Assembly (NCBI RefSeq): GCF_001984575.1
Contig: NZ_LZNS01000001.1
Coordinates: 6,339,967-6,389,660, forward strand
From: Streptomyces sp. MP131-18
Lineage (GTDB): Bacteria > Actinomycetota > Actinomycetes > Streptomycetales > Streptomycetaceae
Reading direction: 5' to 3'
DNA length: 49,694 bases
A program made the position numbers and the translations under genes. The notes beneath the pieces are model-generated. The model searched no databases and had not been told where the DNA came from. It was given only the letters and a program-made list of their open reading frames with translations. Positions within the stretch are counted from its first letter, which is position 1, and every line of letters starts with the position of its first letter. Shown piece by piece: positions 1 through 7,855 of this stretch.

Positions 1-1957
1 CGTCGCGTCGCTGGCCGCGGATCTTGCGGCGGCCGGCAGTACCGTCGACGTACTCTCCTGCGATGTCGCCGAACGGGACGAAGTCGGGGCTCTGCTGGAC
101 CGGATCTCCGCCACAGGACCCGAACTGTCCGCCGTCGTGCACTCGGCCGGGACGGCGACCGGCGCGCTGGTGGTGGACACCACCGCCGCCGAGCTGGAGG
201 CGGTGTCCGCGGTGAAGGTCGGCGGGGCGCTGCATCTGCACGAGCTGACGCTCGAACGGGGCCTGGATCTGGACGCGTTCGTGACGTTCTCCTCTGGCGC
301 GGCCGTATGGGGCAGCGGCATCCTCGCCGCGTATGGCGCGGCGAACGCGGCGCTGGACGCGCTGGTGGCGCGGCGCCGGGCCGCGGGCCTGGCGGGTACG
401 TCCGTGGCGTGGGGTCTGTGGGGTGGCGGCGGTATGGGCGCCGGCGAGGCCGGCGAGCAGCTCAGCAGCTACGGGCTGCGCCCGATGGCTGCCGAGCGCG
501 GTATCCAGGGCCTGGCCCAGGCGCTGGACGACGGGGAGGACCAGCTGGTCGTCGCCGATATCGACTGGGACCGCTTCCTGCCGACCTACACCGTCTTCCG
601 GCCCAGCCCGCTGCTGTCCACCGTGCCCGAAGCCATCCGCGCCAACGCCGCGGAGGCCGAGAACGAACAGGAAGCGGAGACCTCGATCGAGGCCGCCGCA
701 CTGCGCAAGCGGCTCGCCGCGGCGCCGTCCCCGCTCGAACGGGAGACGATCCTGCTCGACGTGGTCCGCGAACACGCCGCCGCCGTGCTCGGTCACACCG
801 GCGCGGCGGCCGTCCAGCCGGACACCACCTTCCTGGAACAGGGCTTCAACTCCCTGTCGGCCGTGGAGCTGCGCAACCGGCTCGCCCGGGTCACCGGCCT
901 GCGCCTGACCGGCCCGATGATGCTCGACCACCCCACCCCGACCGCGACCGCCGCCCACCTCAGGGAGCTGTTCGCGACGGACCAGGCAGGGGAGGGCGGC
1001 ACGGACCAGCCCGCCCCCCGCTTCCTCCTCCCCGCCGCGCCCCAAGCCGACGGGCCCCCGGCCGGTCCCCCCGACCCGCGCGCCGCGGCTTCGAGTTCCC
1101 TGACGGCCCTCTACCTGCGGGCCCACAGCTCCGGCCGCGGGGCCGACGCCATGCGGATGATCACCGGCCTCGGCGCCTTCCGGCCCTCCTTCACCAGCCC
1201 GGAGGAACTGGCGGGCATCCCGCCCCTCGTACCGCTCACCCGCGGTCCCGAGGGGCCCACGCTGATCTGCCTGCCGTCGTTCGGCGGCACCGCCGACGCG
1301 CAGGAGTTCGTGCGCCTGGCCCACGGCTTCCGCGGCAAGCGGCAGATCCTCGCCGTCACGGTCCCCGGCTACATCCCCGGCGAGCCGCTGGCCGCCGGCC
1401 CGGACGCGCTGCTCGACCTCTACGCCGGAACCGTCCTGGGCAGCCCTGAAGCGGCCGCGGACGCGGGCCCGTTCGTACTGGTCGGCTACTCGTCCGGTGG
1501 GGTGACCGCGCACGCCCTCGCCGCCCGCCTGGCCGAACGCGGCCGCCCGCCCGCGGCGCTGGTGCTGCTCGACACGTTCACGCCGGACAGGGCAGGCGTG
1601 TCCGACGAGGTGATCTCCGAGCTTCCGGCCGCCGTGCTCGCCAACAACGTCGGCGCGGACGGCATCGGCGGCGACGACTGGCTGATCGCCTGCGGCCACT
1701 ACTACGACTTCGACTGGCGCGCCCACCTGCCGCACGCCGCCGGCCTGCCGACACTGCTCATCCGTCACGCCGACGGCGACGACGGGGCGGCCGACTTCGT
1801 CCAGGTCCCGTGGGCCTACTCGGGCGACGTCACCCCGGTGGCCGTGCCGGGCGACCACTTCTCCATGATCGGCTCCCGCGCCGAGACCACCGCGCTGGCC
1901 GTCGAATCCTGGCTCGCCACGCGCTTCACCGCCACTCAGGACAGGGACGATGACTGA
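1..1957 (+). CDS. Modular polyketide synthase, C-terminal part (KR-ACP-TE), 5' truncated
   Basis: The reading frame is open from the left window edge (codons start at base 2), so only the end of a type I PKS is present. Domains in order: the C-terminal part of a ketoreductase, with VHSAG near base 140, catalytic Ser in FSSGA, and Tyr/Asn in AAYGAANAAL near 332-346; an acyl carrier protein with GFNSLSAVEL, phosphopantetheine Ser at 851-853; a proline-rich linker; and an alpha/beta-hydrolase thioesterase with nucleophile GYSSGG (Ser 1490-1492), LLDTF and PGDHFS for the Asp and His. The KR has Trp in AAVWGSG and no LDD after VHSAG, the fingerprint of A-type (L-hydroxyl) KRs. The TE makes this the terminal module, which releases the chain by lactonisation or hydrolysis. 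The stop overlaps the next start by 8 bases. Confidence 0.95.
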   Translation, partial: VASLAADLAAAGSTVDVLSCDVAERDEVGALLDRISATGPELSAVVHSAGTATGALVVDTTAAELEAVSAVKVGGALHLHELTLERGLDLDAFVTFSSGAAVWGSGILAAYGAANAALDALVARRRAAGLAGTSVAWGLWGGGGMGAGEAGEQLSSYGLRPMAAERGIQGLAQALDDGEDQLVVADIDWDRFLPTYTVFRPSPLLSTVPEAIRANAAEAENEQEAETSIEAAALRKRLAAAPSPLERETILLDVVREHAAAVLGHTGAAAVQPDTTFLEQGFNSLSAVELRNRLARVTGLRLTGPMMLDHPTPTATAAHLRELFATDQAGEGGTDQPAPRFLLPAAPQADGPPAGPPDPRAAASSSLTALYLRAHSSGRGADAMRMITGLGAFRPSFTSPEELAGIPPLVPLTRGPEGPTLICLPSFGGTADAQEFVRLAHGFRGKRQILAVTVPGYIPGEPLAAGPDALLDLYAGTVLGSPEAAADAGPFVLVGYSSGGVTAHALAARLAERGRPPAALVLLDTFTPDRAGVSDEVISELPAAVLANNVGADGIGGDDWLIACGHYYDFDWRAHLPHAAGLPTLLIRHADGDDGAADFVQVPWAYSGDVTPVAVPGDHFSMIGSRAETTALAVESWLATRFTATQDRDDD

Positions 1958-2840
1958 CCAACAGGAGCAACAGGCCGGGCGGCACCGCCTCGCCGTCGTC
2001 GGCGCAGGCGTCATGGGCACCAATATTTCCGCCCTCGCCCTCGGCCACGGCGTGGACGTCACGCTCGTCGATGTCGAGGACGCGATCCTGGCCTCGGCCG
2101 GCCGGACGATCCGTCACAAGCTCAAGCACGCCCAGCTGATGAAGGCCCTCCCGGCGGACCGCCCCCGCGGCACCCTGGTCACCACGACCTCGCCGGCCGA
2201 CCTCGCCGACGCCACCACCGTCATCGAGGCCGTCGTGGAGATCGCCGAGGTCAAACGCAAGGTGCTGACCGAGGTTTCGGAGCTCGTCGCGCCCGGCACC
2301 CTGCTCATCTCCAACACCTCGTGCATCCCCGTCGACGAAATGGCCGGCTGGGTCGCCCGCGGCGACGAACTCGTCGGCGTGCACTTCATGAACCCCTCCT
2401 ACCTGATCAAGATGGTGGAGGTGATCCGCGGCACCGCCACCAGCGAAGCCACCATGACCGCGGTCGGTGACCTGCTGACCGCCCTGGGCCGCGACGCGCT
2501 GGTGATCAACGACGCTCCCGGCTTCGTCATCAACCGGCTGCTGCACCCGCTGATCAACCGGGCGGCGATGCTCGTGCAGGACGGCGTCGCCACCGCGGAA
2601 ACCGTGGACGGCCTGCTGGAAGGCTGCCTGGGCCACTCCACGGGACCGCTGCGCACCGCCGACCTGATCGGCATCGACAACCTCGTCGACTCGCTGCGCG
2701 TGCTGCACGACCGCACCGGCGACCCCGAATGCGATCCCTGCGAGCTGATGCTGCAAAAGGTCCGCGACGGGGACCACGGCCGCAAGACGGGCCGCGGCTT
2801 CTACGACTACCACTCAGCTACGGAAAGGCACACACGATGA
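1950..2840 (+). CDS. 3-hydroxyacyl-CoA/ACP dehydrogenase of extender-unit cassette (FkbK-like)
   Basis: A 296-residue NAD-dependent dehydrogenase of the 3-hydroxyacyl-CoA dehydrogenase family, like FkbK of the FK520 pathway. The Rossmann motif GAGVMG lies near residue 14, NTSCIPVDEMA follows, the catalytic His is in GVHFMNPS, and PGFVINRL opens the C-terminal helical dimerisation domain, which ends in KTGRGFYDY. In this pathway it oxidises the glyceryl-ACP-derived hydroxyl on the way to 2-hydroxymalonyl-ACP. The start lies inside the end of the PKS gene, so translation is probably coupled. The stop overlaps the following ACP start as ATGA. The family call is firm; the pathway role rests on the neighbours. 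Confidence 0.9.
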   Translation: MTDQQEQQAGRHRLAVVGAGVMGTNISALALGHGVDVTLVDVEDAILASAGRTIRHKLKHAQLMKALPADRPRGTLVTTTSPADLADATTVIEAVVEIAEVKRKVLTEVSELVAPGTLLISNTSCIPVDEMAGWVARGDELVGVHFMNPSYLIKMVEVIRGTATSEATMTAVGDLLTALGRDALVINDAPGFVINRLLHPLINRAAMLVQDGVATAETVDGLLEGCLGHSTGPLRTADLIGIDNLVDSLRVLHDRTGDPECDPCELMLQKVRDGDHGRKTGRGFYDYHSATERHTR

Positions 2841-3121
2841 CTGCCGTGCAAGGCGGTACCGACGGCGCCACCGTCGAGAAGGAGCTGACCGCCTTCCTCG
2901 CCGAGCAGACGGGCACCGAGCCCACTGCCGACCAGGACCTCTTCGCCACGGGCGTCATCTCCTCGATGTTCGCCCTGCAACTGGTGGTGCACCTGGAGGA
3001 CGAATACGACATCGAGATCGTCGGCCCCGAACTGTCCATGGACAACTTCCGCAGCGTCCGCACCATGTCCGCGCTGGTACTGCGCCTCCAGGACGCCGAC
3101 ACGGGCAGCCGGGACGAATGA
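2837..3121 (+). CDS. Free-standing acyl carrier protein of extender-unit cassette (FkbJ-like)
   Basis: A 94-residue discrete carrier protein. The phosphopantetheine site is Ser43 within GVISSMFALQLV, where Ser replaces the usual Asp before the modified Ser, as in D-alanyl-carrier-like and FkbJ-like proteins. The ATG at 2837 overlaps the previous TGA and is preceded by GGAAAGG, so it is preferred over in-frame starts further upstream. It should carry the three-carbon glyceryl unit while the neighbouring dehydrogenases oxidise it, then present the finished unit to a PKS acyltransferase. The gene ends in another ATGA overlap with the acyl-ACP dehydrogenase. Confidence 0.9.
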   Translation: MTAVQGGTDGATVEKELTAFLAEQTGTEPTADQDLFATGVISSMFALQLVVHLEDEYDIEIVGPELSMDNFRSVRTMSALVLRLQDADTGSRDE

Positions 3122-4221
3122 ACGTCGACACCGCCGAGATCGACGCGCTCGTCGGCGACGGGCCGGCCGCCTGGGACGCCGCCGGCCGCATACCCGTCGA
3201 ACTGCTGCGCCGGCTCGGAAAGATGGGCGTGCTGTGCGCCGAGGTACCGGCCCGCTTCGGCGGGCCGGGCGCCGACAGCCTCGCCAACGGAGAACTGACC
3301 GCCCACGTCGGCGCCCTGTGCAGTTCGCTGCGCAGCATCATGACGGTGCAGGGCATCGCCGCCGCCACCGTGCGCCGCTTCGGCGACCGTGAGCAGCGCC
3401 GCCGCTACCTCGGGCAGCTGACGGACGGCGGCCTGGCGTGCGTGGCGTTCAGCGAGCCGGGCGCCGGCTCGGACCTGAGCGGCATGGCCACCCGCATCCG
3501 CCCGGCCGCCGACGACACCGGCGACCTCCTCGTGTCCGGCGAGAAAATGTGGATCACCGGCGCCGCCTACGCCGACGTCCTCGTGGTCTTCGGCCTGCAC
3601 GAGGACGCCGGCTCTGCCGCGATGGTCCCGGCCGACGCCCCCGGCGTCCGCATCGAGCCCGTTCAGGACCCGCTGGGCTGCCGCGCCGCGACCCACTGCC
3701 GCGTCGTCCTCGACGACGTCAGAATTCCCGCCACAGCCGTCCTCGGCGGCGGCCGTCAGCCGCTCCCGCTGCTGTTCACCACCGCCCTCTCCTACGGCCG
3801 CATGTCCGTCGCCTGGGGCTGCACCGGCATCCTGCGGGCCTGTCTGGCCGCCGCCACCGCCGACGCCCGCACCCGCGAACAGGGCGGCGCCCCGATCGCC
3901 GAGCACCAGCTGGTCGCCCGGCACCTCGCCGAGCTCTACACCTCGGAACGGATCGCCACCCAGGTCTGCGGCCACGCCGCCGAGCAGTGGGACCGCGGCG
4001 CCCCGGACGCGGCAGTGGCGGCCGTACTGGCCAAGCAGGTCGCCGCCACCCACGCGGCGCGCGGCGCCGCCACGGCCGTCCAGGTCCTGGCCTCCCGCGG
4101 CTTCACCGACGGCCATGTGGTGGCCCGCGCCTACCGGGACGCCAAGGCGATGGAGCTGATCGAGGGCAGCACCGAGATCTCCCAGCTGATCCTGGCCCGG
4201 CACGCCCTCGACGTCCTTTGA
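3118..4221 (+). CDS. Acyl-ACP dehydrogenase of extender-unit cassette (FkbI-like)
   Basis: A 367-residue flavoprotein of the acyl-CoA dehydrogenase superfamily. Visible landmarks are AFSEPGAGSDLSGMATR (FAD/substrate loop), GEKMWITGAAYADV, and the C-terminal AMELIEGSTEISQ, which carries the usual active-site region. FkbI-type members act on the ACP-bound three-carbon unit and, with the hydroxyacyl dehydrogenase, convert glyceryl-ACP to 2-hydroxymalonyl-ACP. It is translationally coupled to the ACP gene (ATGA at 3118-3121). A 68-base gap separates it from the next gene, which has its own strong ribosome site. FkbI identity is inferred from the four-gene context. Confidence 0.88.
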   Translation: MNVDTAEIDALVGDGPAAWDAAGRIPVELLRRLGKMGVLCAEVPARFGGPGADSLANGELTAHVGALCSSLRSIMTVQGIAAATVRRFGDREQRRRYLGQLTDGGLACVAFSEPGAGSDLSGMATRIRPAADDTGDLLVSGEKMWITGAAYADVLVVFGLHEDAGSAAMVPADAPGVRIEPVQDPLGCRAATHCRVVLDDVRIPATAVLGGGRQPLPLLFTTALSYGRMSVAWGCTGILRACLAAATADARTREQGGAPIAEHQLVARHLAELYTSERIATQVCGHAAEQWDRGAPDAAVAAVLAKQVAATHAARGAATAVQVLASRGFTDGHVVARAYRDAKAMELIEGSTEISQLILARHALDVL

Positions 4222-4289
4222 CGGGCCGCTGCCGTGCACCCCACGAGCCCACCACGACGCAGTAGTAGACGCCCTCGAAGGAGAGACCC

Positions 4290-5399
4290 GTGTCCGACGC
4301 TCCCACCCTCGTGAAATGCCTGGTCTGGGACCTCGACAACACCCTGTGGCGAGGCACCCTGCTGGAGGACTCCGAGGTCGCGCTGCCGGATGAGATCCGC
4401 CGCACCATCATCGAACTCGACGCCCGCGGCATACTCCAGGCCGTGGCCAGCAAGAACGACCACGACCACGCCTGGGAGCGGCTGGAACAGCTCGGCGTCG
4501 CCGAGTACTTCGTGCTGCCGCAGATCGGCTGGCACCCGAAGTCCCAGTCCATCAAGGAGATCGCCGACCAGCTGAACTTCGCGATGAAGACGATCGCCTT
4601 CATCGACGACCAGCCCGCCGAACGGGCCGAGGTCGCCTACCACCACGCCGAAGTCCGCTGCTACGACGCCGACCAGGCGGCCGAGCTGACCGGCCTGCCC
4701 GAGTTCAGCCCCGCCGTCGTCACCGTCGACGCCGCCCGCCGCCGCGACATGTACCAGGCGGGCTTCCGCCGCACCGCGGAGCGCGAAAGCTTCACGGGAC
4801 CCGACGAGGAGTTCCTGCGTTCCCTCGACCTGGTCATGGAGATCAAGCCCGCCGACGAGGGGGACCTGTCCCGCGTCGAGGAACTGACCCTGCGCACCAG
4901 CCAGATGAACGCCACCGGCGTGTACTACTCCGACGCCGACCTGCGCGCCCTGATCGCCGACCCGGGGCACGAGGTCCTCACCGTCACCCTCACCGACCGC
5001 TTCGGCCCGCATGGCGCCGTCGGCGTGATGCTGCTCGGCTACCACGAGCGGGTCTGGCACCTGAAGCTGCTGGCGACCTCCTGCCGGGTGGTGTCCTTCG
5101 GCGCGGGCGCCGTTCTGCTCAACTGGCTGATCACCGAAGCGGCCGAGTCCGGCGTCCACCTGGCCGCCGACTTCCGCCGCACCGACCGCAACCGGATGAT
5201 GGAGATCGCCTACCGGTTCGCCGGTTTCACCGGCGACGCGTGCGACTGCCTCGCCGAGCTGCCCGCGGAGACCGCGCCCGACCGCGCGGACATCGAGTTC
5301 CGCCACCTGGTGGCCGAGCGCCGCCCCGGCCCCACCACCATGAGCGTCGTGGGCCCCGCCCTGGGGGCCGAGGACGCGGCGGGAGCCGCCCTCGCCTGA
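4290..5399 (+). CDS. FkbH-type glyceryl transferase/phosphatase
   Basis: A 369-residue protein of FkbH family length. The N-terminal HAD-like phosphatase domain has WDLDNTLWRGTL (nucleophile Asp region), VASKNDHDHAWERL and FIDDQPAERAEV. The C-terminal FkbH/GNAT-like domain has LRTSQMNATG and LLATSCRVVSFG. Known family members take D-1,3-bisphosphoglycerate, remove phosphate and load the glyceryl group on a discrete ACP, the first step toward hydroxymalonyl- or methoxymalonyl-ACP. The GTG start at 4290 follows GAAGGAGAG. This is the last gene of the polyketide cluster on this side; a hairpin and a convergent regulator follow. No O-methyltransferase is attached. Confidence 0.93.
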   Translation: MSDAPTLVKCLVWDLDNTLWRGTLLEDSEVALPDEIRRTIIELDARGILQAVASKNDHDHAWERLEQLGVAEYFVLPQIGWHPKSQSIKEIADQLNFAMKTIAFIDDQPAERAEVAYHHAEVRCYDADQAAELTGLPEFSPAVVTVDAARRRDMYQAGFRRTAERESFTGPDEEFLRSLDLVMEIKPADEGDLSRVEELTLRTSQMNATGVYYSDADLRALIADPGHEVLTVTLTDRFGPHGAVGVMLLGYHERVWHLKLLATSCRVVSFGAGAVLLNWLITEAAESGVHLAADFRRTDRNRMMEIAYRFAGFTGDACDCLAELPAETAPDRADIEFRHLVAERRPGPTTMSVVGPALGAEDAAGAALA

Positions 5400-5416
5400 C
5401 CACCCGCGCCGCCGAC

Positions 5417-5452
5417 CCGCCCGAGGACCCTTCGCCGAGGGACCTCGGGCGG
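5417..5452. terminator. Hairpin between convergent fkbH-like gene and response regulator
   Basis: A 15-bp inverted repeat (arms 5417-5431 and 5438-5452) with a single A:A mismatch and a 6-base loop (5432-5437). It sits 18 bases after the fkbH-like stop and 17 bases past the stop of the minus-strand regulator. No T-run follows, as is common for high-GC actinomycete terminators. It probably serves both directions and marks the cluster boundary. Confidence 0.75.
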
Positions 5453-5468
5453 AGCACGTGGGGGAACG

Positions 5469-6110
5469 TCAGGGGCGGCCCAGGATGCCGCGGTCGTATC
5501 CGACCGCGACCGCCGCGGCCCGGTCCTTCACGCCCAACTTGCCGTAGACGTGGGAGAGATGCGTCTTGACGGTGGCCTCGCTGATGAACAGCTCGGTCGC
5601 GATCTCGCGGTTGGACGTGCCCCGGGCGACGAGCGCGAGGACCTCGCGCTCGCGGGCCGAGAGCGTCTCGCCGATGGGCGCGGCAGGGCCGCGCACGGCG
5701 CTCAGCAGCCGGGAGGCGATCGCGGGGGAGACGACCGTACGGCCCGCCGCCGTGGCCCGCACAGCGGCGAACAGCTCCTCGCGGGGCGCGTCCTTGAGCA
5801 GGTATCCGGTCGCGCCCGCCTCGATCGCGGGGATCGTGTCGGTGTCCGTGTCGTAGGTGGTGAGGACGAGGACCCGGGCGCGGGAGCCGCGGCGCGTCAA
5901 CTCGGCGATGGCGTCGACACCGTTGCCTTCCGGCATGCGCAGGTCCATCAGGACGACGTCGGGGTCGAGGCGCAGCGCGAGGCCCGTGGCCGCGGCGCCG
6001 CTCGAGCACTCCCCGAGCACGGTGAAACCGGGGGCCGCGGTGAACATGGCGCGCAGCCCGTCCCGTACGACGGGGTGGTCATCGACGAGCAGCAGCGTGA
6101 TGTCAGTCAT
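5469..6110 (-). CDS. NarL/LuxR-family response regulator, orphan
   Basis: A 213-residue two-domain regulator. The receiver has DDHP at residues 10-13, the phospho-acceptor Asp56 in LMDLRMPEG, TTYDTD and LLKDAP with the conserved Lys. The C-terminal LuxR-type HTH reads LSAREREVLALVARG through ATVKTHLSHVYGKL. No histidine kinase is adjacent: upstream is the 3' end of glnA and downstream is the polyketide cassette. It could belong to the cluster (LuxR-type regulators are common at cluster edges) or to the core. The ATG at 6110 has only a weak GGTGA ribosome site. A perfect inverted repeat covers its probable promoter. Confidence 0.93.
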   Translation of the reverse strand: MTDITLLLVDDHPVVRDGLRAMFTAAPGFTVLGECSSGAAATGLALRLDPDVVLMDLRMPEGNGVDAIAELTRRGSRARVLVLTTYDTDTDTIPAIEAGATGYLLKDAPREELFAAVRATAAGRTVVSPAIASRLLSAVRGPAAPIGETLSAREREVLALVARGTSNREIATELFISEATVKTHLSHVYGKLGVKDRAAAVAVGYDRGILGRP

Positions 6111-6123
6111 GTCGTCACCACAC

Positions 6124-6144
6124 TACGCGAGTGAGAATCGCGTA
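6124..6144. promoter_or_regulatory. Inverted repeat TACGCGA-N7-TCGCGTA, candidate operator
   Basis: A perfect 7-base inverted repeat with 7-base spacing, 14 bases upstream of the regulator start and overlapping its predicted -10 and transcription start. The size suits a dimeric HTH protein. Autoregulation by the adjacent NarL-type protein is an inference. Confidence 0.5.
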
Positions 6145-6163
6145 CTCCTCGGCGTCCGGTCAA
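6134..6163 (-). promoter_or_regulatory. Candidate promoter of the response regulator
   Basis: On the minus strand TTGACC (6158-6163) is followed after 18 bases by GATTCT (6134-6139). That predicts a start near 6127 and a leader of about 17 bases. An alternative -10, TAGTGT (6120-6125), ends 9 bases before the ATG but lacks a -35. By eye only. Confidence 0.4.
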
Positions 6164-6201
6164 TACCGAGGAACGAATCCGGTGGCCGGGACGCATGGCG
6201 G

Positions 6202-6230
6202 AGGCCGCCGCCCGTCGGGGGCGGCGGCCT
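6202..6230 (-). terminator. glnA terminator hairpin
   Basis: A perfect 12-bp stem (6202-6213 with 6219-6230) and 5-base loop, 25 bases beyond the glnA stop on the minus strand. Stem is all but one pair G:C; no T-tract. Confidence 0.7.
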
Positions 6231-6255
6231 GTGCCGGAACGTGGGCGTGCCGCCC

Positions 6256-7671
6256 TCACACGTCGAAGTACAGCTCGAACTCGTGCGGGTGCGGGCGGAG
6301 TTGCATCGGGGCGATTTCCTTCTCCCGCTTGAAGTCGATCCACGTCTCGATCAGGTCGGCCGTGAACACGCCACCGGCCTGGAGGTACTCGTTGTCCGCC
6401 TCCAGGGCTTCGAGGACCGCGGGGAGCGAGGTCGGGACCTGCGGGAGCTCGGCGTGCTCCTCGGGGGCCAGCTCGTACAGGTCCTTGTCGATCGGCTCGG
6501 CCGGCTCGATCTTGTTCTTGATGCCGTCGAGACCCGCGAGCATCAGCGCCGAGAAGGCGAGGTACGGGTTCGAGGAGGGGTCGGGCGCGCGGAACTCGAC
6601 GCGCTTGGCCTTCGGGTTCGACCCGGTGATCGGGATGCGCATGGCGGCCGACCGGTTCCGCTGGGAGTAGACCAGGTTGACCGGGGCCTCGAAGCCGGGC
6701 ACCAGACGGTGGTAGGAGTTCACCGTGGGGTTGGTGAACGCCAGCAGCGACGGTGCGTGCTTGAGGATGCCGCCGATGTAGAAGCGCGCGGTGTCCGACA
6801 GGCCCGCGTAGCCCTGCTCGTCGTAGAACAGCGGCGTCCCGCCCTGCCACAGGGACTGGTGGACGTGCATGCCGGAGCCGTTGTCGCCGAAGATCGGCTT
6901 GGGCATGAACGTCGCGGTCTTGCCGTTGCGCCATGCCACGTTCTTGACGATGTACTTGAACAGCATGAGGTCGTCGGCGGCGGCGAGCAGCGTGTTGAAC
7001 TCGTAGTTGATCTCGGCCTGGCCCGCGGTGCCGACCTCGTGGTGCTGGCGCTCGACCTTGAGGCCGGCCTCGATCAGCTCCAGGGTGATCTCGGCCCGCA
7101 GGTCCGCGAAGTGGTCCACGGGGGGCGCGGGGAAGTAGCCGCCCTTGTAGCGGACCTTGTAGCCGCGGTTGCCGCCCTCCTCGATGGCGCCGGTGTTCCA
7201 GGCGCCCGCCTCGGAGTCGATGTAGTAGTAGCCGGCGTTCGACTTGGTCTCGAAGCGGACGTCGTCGAACACGTAGAACTCGGCCTCGGGGCCGAAGTAC
7301 GCGGTGTCCGCGATGCCGGAGGAGGCCAGGTACGCCTCGGCCTTCTTCGCCACGTTCCGCGGGTCGCGGCTGTACGCCTCGCCCGTGATCGGATCGTGGA
7401 TGAAGAAGTTGATGTTGATGGTCTTGTCCTTGCGGAACGGGTCCACCCGCGACGTGGACAGGTCCGGGACGAGCGCCATGTCGGACTCGTGGATGGCCTG
7501 GAAGCCCCGGATCGACGAACCGTCGAACATCAGGCTCGCGGTCGGGTCGAAGGTCCCGACCGGCACCGTGACGTGCTGCATGATGCCCGGCAGGTCGCAG
7601 AATCGGACGTCGATGAACTTGACGTCGTTGTCCGCGATGTACTTCTTGATCTCGTCGGCGTTTCGGAACAT
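6256..7671 (-). CDS. glnA: Glutamine synthetase, type I
   Basis: A 471-residue GSI that makes glutamine from glutamate, ammonia and ATP; it is the main nitrogen-assimilation enzyme. The N-terminal beta-grasp starts MFRNADEIKKYI with MFDGSSIRGF. Active-site motifs are FGPEAEFYVFD, NGSGMHVHQS and RNRSAAMRIP. The adenylylation site is Tyr399 in DKDLYEL, so activity is probably also controlled by adenylylation (GSI-beta). The length is normal for the family. The ATG is preceded by AGGAGG (7679-7684). A four-part GlnR box lies about 100 bases upstream, divergent from the RDD gene. Monocistronic by layout. Confidence 0.98.
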   Translation of the reverse strand: MFRNADEIKKYIADNDVKFIDVRFCDLPGIMQHVTVPVGTFDPTASLMFDGSSIRGFQAIHESDMALVPDLSTSRVDPFRKDKTININFFIHDPITGEAYSRDPRNVAKKAEAYLASSGIADTAYFGPEAEFYVFDDVRFETKSNAGYYYIDSEAGAWNTGAIEEGGNRGYKVRYKGGYFPAPPVDHFADLRAEITLELIEAGLKVERQHHEVGTAGQAEINYEFNTLLAAADDLMLFKYIVKNVAWRNGKTATFMPKPIFGDNGSGMHVHQSLWQGGTPLFYDEQGYAGLSDTARFYIGGILKHAPSLLAFTNPTVNSYHRLVPGFEAPVNLVYSQRNRSAAMRIPITGSNPKAKRVEFRAPDPSSNPYLAFSALMLAGLDGIKNKIEPAEPIDKDLYELAPEEHAELPQVPTSLPAVLEALEADNEYLQAGGVFTADLIETWIDFKREKEIAPMQLRPHPHEFELYFDV

Positions 7672-7769
7672 CCGGTGTCCTCCTAGTCCCGGCCGGAGGG
7701 GGCCGGGAACGTGCAGCTCGGGGATGACCCAGTGCGTGGGCCTGCCGGGGCCGACCCTAAGGACAGGCC

Positions 7770-7807
7770 ATTTCTCAAGGATGACCCGTTTGTTTCGCCA
7801 CTGTTAA
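7770..7807 (-). promoter_or_regulatory. GlnR operator upstream of glnA
   Basis: Reading the minus strand: TTAAC-n6-GAAAC-n6-GTCAT-n6-GAAAT, every spacer exactly 6 bases. This matches the actinomycete GlnR consensus gTnAC-n6-GaAAC repeated twice, with one deviation at the end of each half-box. It is about 100 bases upstream of glnA, as in known nitrogen-regulated glnA promoters. TAGGGT at 7754-7759 may be the downstream -10. Confidence 0.82.
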
Positions 7808-7836
7808 CCGGACTTCTCATCTGATACCGCTGACGA

Positions 7837-7850
7837 CCCGCCCGGGCGGG
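7837..7850. promoter_or_regulatory. 14-base perfect palindrome in RDD gene promoter
   Basis: CCCGCCCGGGCGGG is a perfect palindrome just upstream of the -10-like TACGGT of the RDD gene, in the divergent glnA region. It may be an operator or simply a GC-rich hairpin. Confidence 0.3.
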
Positions 7851-7855
7851 CGCGC

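Noticed and set aside
1926..4239. Long minus-strand open frames opposite the extender-unit cassette (295 and 473 codons)
   Set aside because: Typical high-GC antisense shadows: Gly/Val/His/Gln-rich translations, no family motifs, no ribosome sites; the plus-strand genes are unambiguous.
5857..7686. 609-codon plus-strand open frame over glnA
   Set aside because: Entirely antisense to glnA; Val/Asp/Arg/Leu repeats produced by reading the reverse complement of third-position GC.
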